A stretch of 64,000 bases of DNA from Branchipolynoe longqiensis (Eukaryota > Annelida > Polychaeta > Phyllodocida > Polynoidae). Under the pieces are notes generated by a model. That model worked only from the letters and a program-made list of their open reading frames with translations. It was not told where the DNA came from and did not search any database. This document shows, piece after piece, positions 41,205 through 50,729 of the stretch (position 1 is the stretch's first letter; each line of letters begins with the position of its first letter). The position numbers were made by a program, and so were the translations under genes. The DNA lies in assembly GCA_030323885.1 (NCBI GenBank), contig CM059194.1, positions 6,285,686 to 6,349,685 on the forward strand, read 5' to 3'.

Positions 41205-41625
41205 TTGACTTGCACGGCAAAATTAATTTGGCATGGTTTAACTTCAGATAGAGCCAATGTTAAGCGGCTGTCACACCTCACCGGATTGAGCAACGGACAG
41301 AATTGTCTAGTCCGGTGGTGATAAGTATCAAAATGTATTAAAATGTGTCAAAATGTTGCGCTATTGGGTCAATGGCTGCTAGACAAATGGATATGAAACG
41401 GACATGAAACGGATATGAAACGGATATGAACGGATAGCCAACAGATGAAATAAACTCAAACCGGACAAGAACCGTAGACGTTAATCTGGCGGAATCCATT
41501 CCTAGTTTTGTCCATGTTCAAAACTTGTACGGATACAAACCGGACATTGTTCGTTGTCTGTCCGTTTCCCCCAATCCGGTGAGGTGTGACAAGGCCTTTA
41601 GTGATTTATAATCAAAGCATTATTG
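41205..41625. mobile_element. TTAA-MITE fragment split by a TTA-flanked MITE
   Basis: AAAATTAATTTGGCATG through GCCAATGTTA, then after the insert TTAGTGATTTATAATCAAAG, corresponds to the internal AAAGTTAGCCATTTAAAATC region of the family. Confidence 0.65.
41263..41597. mobile_element. Harbinger-like MITE, 335 bp, TTA duplication
   Basis: Ends AGCGGCTGTCACACCTCACC and, inverted from the right, AGGCCTTGTCACACCTCACC, continuing into CGGATTG. TTA flanks both sides (41260-41262, 41598-41600). The interior has tandem ACGGATATGAA units. TTA target plus GGGCTGTCACA-type termini suggest PIF/Harbinger (ISL2EU-like). Confidence 0.85.
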
Positions 41626-41629
41626 GGGT

Positions 41630-42090
41630 GATGCAAATCTAGAGTTGGATTCGAACCCACACTTCTTTCCATTCCAGACCTAGCACCCTAACCATTAGTC
41701 TGTCTAGGCTCCCTGATGCAATCATCCAAACCACGCCTACATTTCTATGTCAGCAGAAGACGACTACATTCGTTCGCTTGGAATCAGTCTATTAACTGGT
41801 TTACGTCCATAAGTCGCTTATGATTATACGCATACAGGCAATGCACTCACATAACTATACACAGGGTAGGTTCAACAACCATACAGCATGTAGTACAGGA
41901 TCCGGGTCACGGCACCAGTGTCGTGGGGGTGATGCAAACAAAGGGAACATGGCGCCTAGAACAATATTCTAGCATACATTCCAGGGCTCAAATCGTAACC
42001 ATTACACTACCTGGCTCCCTGATGCAATCACACCAGCTATGTACTACCTAGCTGTGTACTAACTAATGTGGCTCCTTTCCAGAGAGGTCA
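41630..42090 (-). mobile_element. SINE-C, two diverged tandem copies
   Basis: GGATTCGAACCCACACTTCT and TCTAGGCTCCCTGATGCAAT mark the first. The tail (CACAGGGTAGGTTCAACAAC) connects to a second copy with decayed boxes (GGGCTCAAATCGTAACCATT) ending near CAGAGAGGTCAGTG. Confidence 0.8.
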
Positions 42091-42192
42091 GTGTGGCGTG
42101 TTGGTTCCTCCAAAGTAAAATAAAAAATAAATTATAATCTATTTTAAAAATCTGGCAGAAATGCAAAACCATTGTAGTATATATAACCTTAG

Positions 42193-42907
42193 ACTTAGAG
42201 TTGCACGGTCCGATGGTTTTGAGTTCCTGTCATTTTTCTGAAATAAATATATTAGATTGATCATTATAATCTACCTTACTATACCTTGAAGTAACTTTTA
42301 GTTTAAATGGCTAACTTTTGAGATATTTGAAGTGCAAATATGTAAAAATAATTTTGGCAAGCATGCCAAAACTCTGACACCATAGGCTTCTGCACGAACA
42401 GGTTCTATTCAATTGACTCAGTGTTGCCTTCTATGCAGAAAGACACATTTTAAACTGCATAAGGCGATGAAAGTATCAACTTTTCAAAACCAAAACAATT
42501 TTATTTTGTTTTGATTCTACATTTTCAACCTAGAATTAGATACTAGTCAACTTATGAAGCATTAGTTGTTGCATAACAGGGGATACTAAGCCAATTTAAT
42601 AGAACCCGTTACTGCAGAAGCACATATGATACAGTGTCAGAGTTTTGACGTGCTTGCTCAAATTAATCTGACATGCTTGCACTTCAAATATCCCAAAAGT
42701 TAGCCATTTAAAAAAATTTGAAAATAAAGTAACATAGATTACAACAATTAATCTAATTATTTATTTCAGAAAAATGACAGAAATTCTAAATCATTGGACT
42801 ATGCAATTTCAATAAGTCCATCAGTATCTAATTTAGACATGTAGAATCAAATCTAGAAGGTTGTTTTGGTTTTGAAAAATTAATGTTTCATCGGACTATG
42901 CAGCTTT
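42193..42907. mobile_element. TTAA-MITE interrupted by another TTAA-MITE
   Basis: The outer copy runs GAGTTGCACGGTCCGATGGT to 42453 and resumes at 42809 (CAATAAGTCCATCAGTATCT), ending CATCGGACTATGCAGCTTTA. The break lies at the family's own GCTTAATAAGTGCATC. Confidence 0.85.
42454..42808. mobile_element. TTAA-MITE nested inside a family member
   Basis: Termini ACTGCATAAGGCGATG and ATTGGACTATGCAATT; left TTAA at 42450-42453, right TCAA at 42809-42812 (one change). Confidence 0.85.
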
Positions 42908-42954
42908 ACTGGTACAGGTGACAGGATATGCAGGGTCTGCTCACTCGACACTTA

Positions 42955-43695
42955 AGCCCTGTTCACATACACACACACATTAAGTCGCCTCAACTAGTTC
43001 GCTTCATCTAAGTCGCCTCAAAACGTCCACATGAGCCCTGTTTACACGGGCGAGTTAAGCCGCGTCATATAAATCGCCTTGTCTAGTTCAGCTCACATTC
43101 GCCATGTGGACGCGACCCTAAGGCGGATTAGGGCTGATTCGCCTCATCTAGTTCGCTTCAAGTAAACCATGTCGCGAGGTAGTCCAGAAGAACCGAACTA
43201 GCTTAAGTCGGCCCATATTGCCTGTGTGAACGGTAGCGGTTTAGATACGGCGGATTAAGGACGTCACAGTCGAGACCTGAGTTTGTTGACTTTCCGGTAA
43301 ATTTGGTCTATGAAACCGCTAGCTGTGCACAGATATTTTTTTCATGATTTATTTTAAGGTTTTGACCGTTCCAAACCAATACGATTCAGTCCATACATAT
43401 CTAGGTCGAACCCACACTCTCTCGTGGCGACGTCGACTAACCGAAACTGGCACTGGTTAGTATGGACTTGCTCATGCGCAGATATCGATTTTCACCTTAA
43501 ACCGCTCCATGTGTGGATGCACCACTAGTTTGCTTCATATAATTTGCTTTGTCTAAATCGGCTTACAATTGCCCGTGTAAACACAGCTATGGATGCACCG
43601 TTGAGGTGAATTAGGCCTGATTCGACTCAACTAGTTTGTCTCATGTAGACCGCTTCGCGAGGTGGATTAGATGAGGCGAGCTGGTTGAGGCAACT
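42955..43695. mobile_element. Foldback element interrupted by a second MITE
   Basis: TTAAGTCGCCTCAACTAGTT (left) matches the inverse of GAGCTGGTTGAGGCAACTTA (right). Left and right parts surround the element at 43034-43589. A TTAA-MITE has inserted at its right edge. Confidence 0.6.
43034..43589. mobile_element. TIR MITE, 556 bp, 3-bp duplication ATG
   Basis: Left AGCCCTGTTTACACGGGC and right GCCCGTGTAAACACAGCT are inverted, with ATG on both sides (43031-43033, 43590-43592). The interior is filled with GTTCGCTTCA/AAGTCGCCT modules in both orientations. Confidence 0.7.
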
Positions 43696-43698
43696 TAA

Positions 43699-44041
43699 AG
43701 TTGCATAGTCCGATAGTTTTGAGTTTCTGTAAGTTTTCTGAGATAAATATATTTGGTTGATCATCATAATCTACATTACTTTAGTTTCCGGTAACTTATA
43801 TTTTAAATGGCTAACTTTTGATATATTTGAAGTGCAAACGTGCTAAATTAATTTTGTCAAGCTTGCCAAAACTCTGACACCATAGGATTCTGCAGTAAGA
43901 GATTTGATTAAACTGACCCATTATTCCTTTATATGTGACAACAAAAGATAAGTGCATCAGTATCTAAGCTAGATATGTAAAATCAAATCTAGATAATTGG
44001 TTTAGTTTTGAAAATTTGATATTTCATCGGACTATGCAGCT
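43699..44041. mobile_element. TTAA-MITE, full length
   Basis: TTAA at 43695-43698, termini AGTTGCATAGTCCGATAG and CATCGGACTATGCAGCT. The right TTAA has mutated. Confidence 0.85.
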
Positions 44042-44104
44042 TGTGAAGGGGGCTTTAGCTGCCTGGAATCAGAATCATTTCATCAGGCTGCACCTGCTGA
44101 CCTC

Positions 44105-44221
44105 TGTAAGATATGTAAGTTTCCGAACGCCCCCCCCAACAACAGGACGTGACGTGATCGAAGTCGAGAACCAATAAAGTCAGTTACATTACAGAATCCA
44201 TGGTGTCGATACATCTTTACA
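44105..44221 (+). repeat. 5' LTR of the Ty3-like element
   Basis: TGTAAGATATGTAAG to ATACATCTTTACA. Contains a run of eight C and an AATAAA at 44172-44177. Very short for Ty3 elements. Confidence 0.93.
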
Positions 44222-44238
44222 TGGTGTCAGATGTGAAG
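44222..44238 (+). other. Primer-binding site, tRNA-Leu type
   Basis: TGGTGTCAGATGTGAAG directly follows the LTR. TGGTGTCAGA is complementary to the 3' end of animal tRNA-Leu (TCTGACACCA), as used by mag/SURL elements. Confidence 0.75.
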
Positions 44239-44246
44239 AACGAACT

Positions 44247-44648
44247 ATGGCACTTCACGGGTTGAAACCACCAGGATATCTGAACCTGGATGAAAAGATG
44301 GCGATAAATTGGCGATGCTAGCTACAGGCTTACGAAATATATGCTGTGGCAGCTGGTGTATCGACGAAAACAGAGAGGATTCAATGCTGCGTGTTTCTGC
44401 ACATAGCAGGTGTGGAAGCACAAAAAGTTCATCGGACGTTCACGCTGGAAGGCACGGACAAAGACAAGATAGCGCCATTGATAGACACGTTTGCACGATA
44501 TTGTGAAGGTAAAACAAATTTGACAGTCATTCGTTATGAGTTCAACTCGTTTAATCAGGCAGAACAAAGTATGAATTCGTTTATTAGGGAACTGAAACAC
44601 CGAGTGCAGTATTGCTGCTATGAACAATTGGAATCTTCGTTGCTGTGA
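44247..44648 (+). pseudogene. gag: Gag N-terminal region, disabled
   Basis: The natural start is the ATG at 44247 (MALHGLKPPGYLN). A TAG at 44319-44321 replaces what should be a Trp-like codon in the W-x-x-W...YEIYAVAAG region. The frame then stays open through AQKVHRTFTLEG and SFIRELKHRVQYC until a TGA at 44646-44648, where the capsid-like domain visibly continues in another frame (DRIACGVTDD in the downstream ORF). That shift of one base falls inside a conserved capsid motif, so it is more likely a mutation than programmed frameshifting. Capsid assembly from this copy is not expected. Confidence 0.85.
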
Positions 44649-47600
44649 TAGAATTGCGTGCGGTGTAACGGATGATGTATTAAGAAACAAGTTGTTACAG
44701 ATGCCCGATCTCAAGCTAGAGGAATGTATACAACTATGTCGATTAAGCGAGATCAAATCCGCCCAGGTGAAGCAAAGGGACGTACATCAAGTCGATGCGG
44801 TGAATACGGGATATACGAACAGACAACGGCCTACAACAGGAACGTCTCCTTGGTTACGGCGATCAGCAGGTCGATATCAACAACAAGCGAGTCGAAGAGC
44901 GGGTAACAAGTGTAATCAGTGCGGCTATACGCATGCGACAGGAACGTGTCCAGCTAGAGGAAAGGAGTGTTTAGGGTGTCGAAAAATTGGACATTTCGTG
45001 AAGATGTGCCGTTTGCAGCAAGCTCAAGGTAGGAATGCATCTGTCTACGAGATTGATGTGACGGAGGACATCATCGCTCACCAGGAAAGAGACAATCCCG
45101 ATGATGATGTGAATGGTGACTTGTTTGTGGGCACCTTGTGTACTAGTGACAAGGATGACAAAGATTTATGGTACACTGTATTTTGTGTCGGTGGCCTAGA
45201 TATCCGCTTTAAATTGGATACCGGCTCAGAGGCAAATATTTTACCACTGGAAATGTACCATAAAATAAGTGAAGCATGTATGATTCCATCATTGTGTCAT
45301 TTAGTGACGTATGGTGGCCATAGAATTCGCCCGCATGGGGAGGTGTCCCTTAATGTCGAGGGTCACTGTATCAAATTTCAAGTTACGGACGCCGGGTGCG
45401 CGATTCTGGGAAAACAATCGTGTGTCCAGTTAGGCTTGTTGGCGCGGTTAGATGTCTTGGGCGCCGTGGAGGGTGATGCGGTCGCAAATCAACTGGTAAG
45501 ACAATATTCAAAGGTTTTTCAGGGTTTAGGTCTCATCAAAGTTAATGCTAAGATTTACATTGATAAGAACATATGCCCTGTAATCGACCCTCCACGTCGA
45601 GTGCCATTAGCAATTGTGGACGATGTAAAAATGGAACTAAAGAGGATGTTAGACCTAGGGATTATCATAAAGCAGGACGAGCCTACCCCTTGGGTGAATT
45701 CTGTGACAATAGTCCGGAAACCTGGGAAATTACGAATATGCCTAGATCCTACACGGTTAAATAAAGCTATCCTACGAGGTCCCTACCCTGTAAGAACTGT
45801 CGAGGAGGTGGTAGCGACATTGCATGGTGCCAAATATTTTTCAGTACTTGACGCAAATAGCGGGTACTGGCAAATCGAACTAGACACTGATAGTTCTAAA
45901 TTATACACATTCAACACCCCGTGGGGCAGGTTCAGGTTTACTCGACTCCCATTTGGCATCAAAACAGCAGGGGATATATTCATACAGGAGATGAATATAA
46001 TTCTAATGGATCTCCCAGGCGTACATGTTATCACAGATGATATTTTGGTATATGGTTCAACAATTGATGAGCATAATTCACGATTAGAAGCTGTTCTGAA
46101 GCGAGCTGCTCAAGTAAACCTGAAACTGAACCCGAAAAAGTCAAAGATATGTAGGACAAATCTAAATTATGTAGGACATGTTATAACGTCAGAAGGTATC
46201 CAACCCAATGCTGACAGGATACAAGCGATTGTCAACATGCCCAGCCCGTCAGACAAACCCGCATTACAACGTTTCTTAGGGATGATGGGTTATGTCCACA
46301 AATTTATCCCCAACATGGCGCATATCACGAAGCCATTAAGACAAGTATTAAAAAAGGATATAGCTTGGCATTGGGAGTCGGACAGGGCATTAGCTTTCAA
46401 AGATTTGAAATATTTATTAACTACCGCACCAGTGTTGAGATTCTTCAATAGCAGAGAACATATTGTTCTGCAGGTAGACGCATCCAAATTTGGATTGGGT
46501 GCTACCTTGTTCCAGGATAAATTACCAGTGGCTATGGCATCCAAAGCACTAAATGGCACCCAAATCAGTTATGCGGTAATAGAAAAGGAGTTGGTAGCTA
46601 TTTGTTTCGGGTGTCATAAATTTCACGATTATATTTATGGGAACGAGATCACAGTCATTACAGATCATAAACCCTTGGTAGCCATAATGTTGAAACCGGT
46701 GCATTCCCTCTCGGCAAGAATGCAACGGATGCGTATGAGGTTGCAGAATTATAATATTGAAGTACAATATTTGAAGGGTACCGAATTATTCTTTGCAGAT
46801 ACCCTGTCGAGAGCCCACACATCAAGTGTAACCCATGACGACCTATACGATCGGGACATATCAATAGCTTCCATTGGGATTGATCCGGACGTGGTCCAAG
46901 CCGTTAAGGGGGAAACAGTGTTGGATCCGACACTGAGAAAGATTGTTGACTTGTCGGTACATGGATGGCCTAAAGAGGGAAAAGCCCTCGACTCAGACGT
47001 TCAAATGTTTTTTAGATTTAAGGACGAAATAACCATGTCTGAAGAGGTCCTGTTAAGGGGTTCACAAATAATTATCCCTAAATCCATGCGGACAGACATG
47101 TTAAAAAAATTGCATGAGGCTCATTTAGGTATTATAAAAAGCAAACAATTAGCGAGGGACACGGTATTCTGGCCAGGGCTGATGGGAATGTTAGAAGAGA
47201 CTGTATCCCGATGTAATATTTGCCAAGAGTGTCGAAAAATGCCAGCTAAAGAACCATTGATCAACCATGTGATAACCGATATACCATATAATAAAGTTGG
47301 AGTTGACTTGTTTCATGTTGGGGATAAGGATTACATAGTAATTGTCGATTATTACTCTAAGTTTCCCGAAGTTGTCAAGTTGTTAGAAACTACCAGTAAG
47401 GCTGTTATTAATGTTTTGAAGCAAATATTTAGTAGGCATGGCGTTCCACGATATGTAGTATCGGACAATGGTCCCCAATTTTCGAGCAGGGAATTTCATG
47501 ACTTTGCTGTGTATTATGGGTTTGAATCAATCTTTACTAATCCCATGCACCCGCAAAGTAATGGACAGAGTGAACGTTCTGTCCAGACCTTCAAAAACAT

Positions 47601-48132
47601 GATAAGAAAATGTCATAAAGATGGAACTGATGTTAACATAGCCATGCTTAACTACAGAAACACCACATTAGAAGGCATAGGAGCATCACCAGCTCAGATG
47701 CTGATGTCGAGATGTTTAAGGTCTCGGTTACCAATATTGAATAATCGACTAAAAGCTACAATAGAACCATCGAAGTCAATACAATTACAGCGTAGGCAAC
47801 TTGTCCAAAAAAGATATTTTGACAAACACGCAGGCAGGGAACATTCAGCTTTACAAGTGGGAGACAAAATTAGATACAAAAATTATAATAATGATTGGGA
47901 GCTGGGTCATATCACGGAGACGGGTGGCAATCGAAAAAGGGATTATACAATTCGTAATGACAAAGGTAATCTGTTAAGAAGGAACAGGAAATTTATTTTC
48001 AAATGTCCGCAAACAATTGTAAATGATAAAATAACAAAGAGGATCCTGACACCCACAACAAACTCACCTTACACTACGAGATATGGTAGGATTAGTAAGC
48101 CTCCGAAACGTTTTGACATGAATGCCACGTAG
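44620..48132 (+). CDS. pol: Gag C-terminus and Pol polyprotein of the Ty3/mag-like element
   Basis: One frame of 1170 codons. Residues 9-45 are the end of the capsid domain. Two zinc knuckles follow: CNQCGYTHATGTC (about 98-110) and CLGCRKIGHFVKMC (117-130). Protease has FKLDTGSEANILPL (active D at about 200). Reverse transcriptase shows LDANSGYWQIELD (about 409), TRLPFGIKTAGDIF and the catalytic VITDDILVYG (about 470; T replaces the usual residue before DD). RNase H begins QVDASKFGLGATLF (about 618) with EKELVAICFGCHKF and TDHKPL. Integrase has an H-H-C-C finger (LHEAHLG, CNICQEC) and D-D-E core residues near 894 (VGVDLF), 947 (SDNGPQF) and 983 (QSERSV). Gag and pol are fused without an intervening stop. 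Translation normally starts in gag, so the first Met is only the first after the frameshift. All catalytic residues are present, so the copy could supply enzymes only if translated by another route. Confidence 0.95.
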   Translation: MNNWNLRCCDRIACGVTDDVLRNKLLQMPDLKLEECIQLCRLSEIKSAQVKQRDVHQVDAVNTGYTNRQRPTTGTSPWLRRSAGRYQQQASRRAGNKCNQCGYTHATGTCPARGKECLGCRKIGHFVKMCRLQQAQGRNASVYEIDVTEDIIAHQERDNPDDDVNGDLFVGTLCTSDKDDKDLWYTVFCVGGLDIRFKLDTGSEANILPLEMYHKISEACMIPSLCHLVTYGGHRIRPHGEVSLNVEGHCIKFQVTDAGCAILGKQSCVQLGLLARLDVLGAVEGDAVANQLVRQYSKVFQGLGLIKVNAKIYIDKNICPVIDPPRRVPLAIVDDVKMELKRMLDLGIIIKQDEPTPWVNSVTIVRKPGKLRICLDPTRLNKAILRGPYPVRTVEEVVATLHGAKYFSVLDANSGYWQIELDTDSSKLYTFNTPWGRFRFTRLPFGIKTAGDIFIQEMNIILMDLPGVHVITDDILVYGSTIDEHNSRLEAVLKRAAQVNLKLNPKKSKICRTNLNYVGHVITSEGIQPNADRIQAIVNMPSPSDKPALQRFLGMMGYVHKFIPNMAHITKPLRQVLKKDIAWHWESDRALAFKDLKYLLTTAPVLRFFNSREHIVLQVDASKFGLGATLFQDKLPVAMASKALNGTQISYAVIEKELVAICFGCHKFHDYIYGNEITVITDHKPLVAIMLKPVHSLSARMQRMRMRLQNYNIEVQYLKGTELFFADTLSRAHTSSVTHDDLYDRDISIASIGIDPDVVQAVKGETVLDPTLRKIVDLSVHGWPKEGKALDSDVQMFFRFKDEITMSEEVLLRGSQIIIPKSMRTDMLKKLHEAHLGIIKSKQLARDTVFWPGLMGMLEETVSRCNICQECRKMPAKEPLINHVITDIPYNKVGVDLFHVGDKDYIVIVDYYSKFPEVVKLLETTSKAVINVLKQIFSRHGVPRYVVSDNGPQFSSREFHDFAVYYGFESIFTNPMHPQSNGQSERSVQTFKNMIRKCHKDGTDVNIAMLNYRNTTLEGIGASPAQMLMSRCLRSRLPILNNRLKATIEPSKSIQLQRRQLVQKRYFDKHAGREHSALQVGDKIRYKNYNNDWELGHITETGGNRKRDYTIRNDKGNLLRRNRKFIFKCPQTIVNDKITKRILTPTTNSPYTTRYGRISKPPKRFDMNAT

Positions 48133-48618
48133 GACAACGTACAATGGGTCAAACAAGGATGGGTCACGTTAATAGATTTGTAAGAAGAGGCAACTACGCA
48201 GACAGGCATAGGGTGATGTCACACGTCACCGATAGGTCAGATAAAGAACGTAGACAACAGTATGCGGTTAAGAATAGACGATCTTGAGCAACACTCATGC
48301 ACGGATGTTCATCGGAACGGATGTCTAGTCGGACATAAAACATATTATTAAGTAAGTTATAGATAGTAAGTAAGCAATACTGTTATACAGACGTCGTAGT
48401 ACCTATCCACCAAAGTGTAAATAGTCCAGAACATTACACTAATCCGACGGATCGGTGGTATTGACGTCATTAGTAATTAACGTAGTATCACATTTCACAT
48501 GAGGCATGTCCCATGGATATTTAATTGTTGATGTGAATAGGAAATGTCTGTATGGAATAAATGCGATATAATGTAAAGGTTGGAATGGATGTTACATGAT
48601 GAAATATTACTTGTTGGT
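48133..48618 (+). other. Non-coding 3' region of the Ty3-like element
   Basis: About 490 bp between pol and the polypurine tract with no env-like frame. Confidence 0.7.
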
Positions 48619-48630
48619 AAAAGGGGAAGA
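48619..48630 (+). other. Polypurine tract
   Basis: AAAAGGGGAAGA immediately before the 3' LTR, the expected plus-strand primer. Confidence 0.85.
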
Positions 48631-48752
48631 TGTAAGATATGTAAGTATCCGAACGCCCCCCCCCCCCCAAAAACAGGACGTGACGTGATCGAAGTCGAGA
48701 ACCAATAAAGTCAGTTACATTACAGAATCCATGGTGTCGATACATCTTTACA
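48631..48752 (+). repeat. 3' LTR of the Ty3-like element
   Basis: Same as the 5' LTR except T to A at position 17, a C run of thirteen instead of eight, and AAC to AAA after the run. Confidence 0.93.
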
Positions 48753-48757
48753 ACCTC

Positions 48758-48878
48758 CAAGGCACCACGTGACTGAATGGCAGGGTGACCTTTGTGCACT
48801 GACCATCGTGACACACCGCCTGCACCCCCGTCACGCCATTCACCAGCGTTAGGTAAGAAGCCAACCTCCAGTACCAGT
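48758..48878. other. Unassigned sequence
   Basis: Flank of the retrotransposon with CACGTGACTGAA. No gene. Confidence 0.3.
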
Positions 48879-49498
48879 GGGGATTTTACGCCCTAGCAAC
48901 ACCAGCGGTCAAACAGTGATAGTGACTGCACCAGTGCATACTCCTGGTGGCTTTATAGTGCTGCCTCCACTGCGATACCATGTGGCTGGCACTATGATAG
49001 TAAATGTTTGTTGCGTCTTTGTTTGTTTGGGGCTTTATGTCCTAGCAACGCCTATGGTCATATCAGGACGGGTGCCGGCCGACTAGCGACAGCACACACT
49101 CATGAGGACTTTATAGTGCTGCCTTACTGTGAGAGGTAAGAAGCAAACCTTAGCAACATCAAAGGTCAAACAGGATAGTGGTTGCGACAGTGCATACTCC
49201 TGGTGGTTTTATAGTGCTGCATCCACTACGATATCATGTGGCTGGCACAATGATAATAAATGTTTGTTGTGTCTTTGTTAGTTGGGGCTTTATCTCCTGG
49301 CAACACCTATGGTCATATCAGTGCGGGTGCCGAATTGTGACAGTACACATTCATGGGGACTTTATAGTGCTGCCTTACTGCGATACAACATGCTGCTAAT
49401 AGTAATACCATGACCCAATATCTCACTCAGTCACATAATCCTGATATTGAGCAAACCAGTGCTTTCCCTAGTCTAGTAATCCGAAGCATCAGGCTATG
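48879..49498 (-). repeat. SINE-A 3' halves, duplicated as dimers
   Basis: Four SINE-A 3' segments (TTTTACGCCCTAGCAACACC, TTATGTCCTAGCAACGCC, then the pair again) alternate two diverged types with a dimer period of about 260 bp. Only the last continues into the body (CTCACTCAGTCACATAATCC). Confidence 0.75.
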
Positions 49499-49986
49499 CA
49501 ATGGCTGGTAGGAGATGGCTGGCAGGGACTGGTAGCGGCTGGATGGTAGGGGCTGGTAGGGGCTGGATGGTAGGGGCTGGTAGGAGATGGACGGTAGGGG
49601 CTGGTAGAGGATGGATGGTAGGGTCTGGTAGGGGCTGGATGGTAGGGGCTGGTAGGAGATGGACGGTAGGGGCTGGTAGAGGATGGATGGTAGGGTCTGG
49701 ATGGTAGGGGCTGGTAGGAGATGGATGGTAGGGGCTGGATGGTAGGGGCTGGTAGGGTTGGTAGGAGATGGATGGTAGGGATTGGTAGGAGATGGATGGT
49801 AGGGGCTGGATGGTAGGGGCTGGTAGGGGTTGGTAGGAGATGGATGGTAGGGATTGGTAGGAGATGGATGGTAGGGATTGGTAGGAGATGGATGGTAGGG
49901 GCTGGATGGTAGGGGTTGGTAGGAGATGGATGGTAGGGGCTGGATGGTAGGGGCTGGTAGGAGATGGATGGTAGGGGCTGGTAGGG
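49499..49986. repeat. GGATGGTAGGGGCTGGTAGG array
   Basis: Units of about 12 and 24 bp made of CTGGATGGTAGGGG and CTGGTAGGAGATGG, with longer duplicated blocks (for example near 49560 and 49635). Confidence 0.92.
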
Positions 49987-50299
49987 GCACTTTCCTGTTT
50001 CTATAATTTGGTCATCCCACCTGGATCTTTAATCCAGCGCTGTATCTGACCCACATTTCCACACATTCTGGAACATACAATATACAGGTGAACCAGCAAA
50101 TCACCTCGCGCATGTCATCTACCAAATTTCTCCTTTTTATTTAAACTTTCCGTTTGCTTAATTGGTCTTCTTTGTGTCTTCGCCAACTTGTCAAGCTACT
50201 ACGTTGCCATGGTGAATCGTGCATCGCAGTAAACATCTTTCATGGTGAGCCTTAAAAAAAAAAAAATCTTTTACAATTTGTTGAAACCTGCTGTTGGAA
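49987..50299. other. Unassigned sequence
   Basis: No recognised gene; an A run at 50252-50264. Confidence 0.3.
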
Positions 50300-50311
50300 T
50301 GTTAGATTGGA

Positions 50312-50652
50312 TTTTGTTTGTTGTTTGTTGTTGTTTTAGGTCCTAGCAACATCTAAGGTCATATCAGGACGGGTACCGACTTGTGACAGTGCGCACTCAT
50401 GGCAACTTTATAGTGCTGTCCCACTGGGAAACCAGGCCGCCGGCACCATGACCTGGTATCCCACTCAGTCACATTATCCTGACACTGAGCACACCAGTCC
50501 TTGCCCTATCCTAATAATGCCGAGCGCCTGGCTAGGAAGCGACAAGTATCAATTTTAAAGTCATTGGTTTGACTCGACCGGGACTCGAACCCACGACCCC
50601 ACGATCTACCAGCACGGGAGACGGACGCTCTAACTCATTCGGCCATCCCATC
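50312..50652 (-). mobile_element. SINE-A, full length, perfect 12-bp TSD
   Basis: Flanked by TGTTAGATTGGA at 50300-50311 and 50653-50664. Head (minus strand) AGATGGGATGGCCGAATGAG, B box GGGTTCGAGTCCCGG, body, A-type 3' half and an A-rich (CAA/CAAA)n tail. The best-preserved SINE-A in the window, so it defines the family boundaries (341 bp). Confidence 0.95.
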
Positions 50653-50729
50653 TGTTAGATTGGAGGGCATGCAAACTACGTCTCATTTGAAAGGAAATTT
50701 TCTGCCGACATGACAGTGAAATGCCACAT

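Larger units (their letters stand above)
44105..48752 (+). mobile_element. Ty3/mag-like LTR retrotransposon, full length (4648 bp)
   Basis: Two short LTRs (117 and 122 bp) are flanked by the direct duplication ACCTC at 44100-44104 and 48753-48757. Order is LTR, primer site, gag, protease, reverse transcriptase, RNase H, integrase, a 500-bp non-coding stretch, polypurine tract, LTR. Integrase after RNase H defines the Ty3 superfamily. Two zinc knuckles and a tRNA-Leu-type primer fit the mag/SURL clade. LTRs differ by two substitutions and a C-run length change, so insertion is recent. Gag is broken by one stop and one frameshift while pol is open. Confidence 0.95.

Noticed and set aside
48133..48618. 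Possible env gene downstream of pol
   Set aside because: No open frame of useful length, signal peptide or membrane segment; the stretch is non-coding.
50581..50652. tRNA-like sequences considered as tRNA genes (here and in other SINE heads)
   Set aside because: They have A and B boxes but are always attached to SINE bodies, lack sound cloverleaf stems and recur as dispersed repeats.
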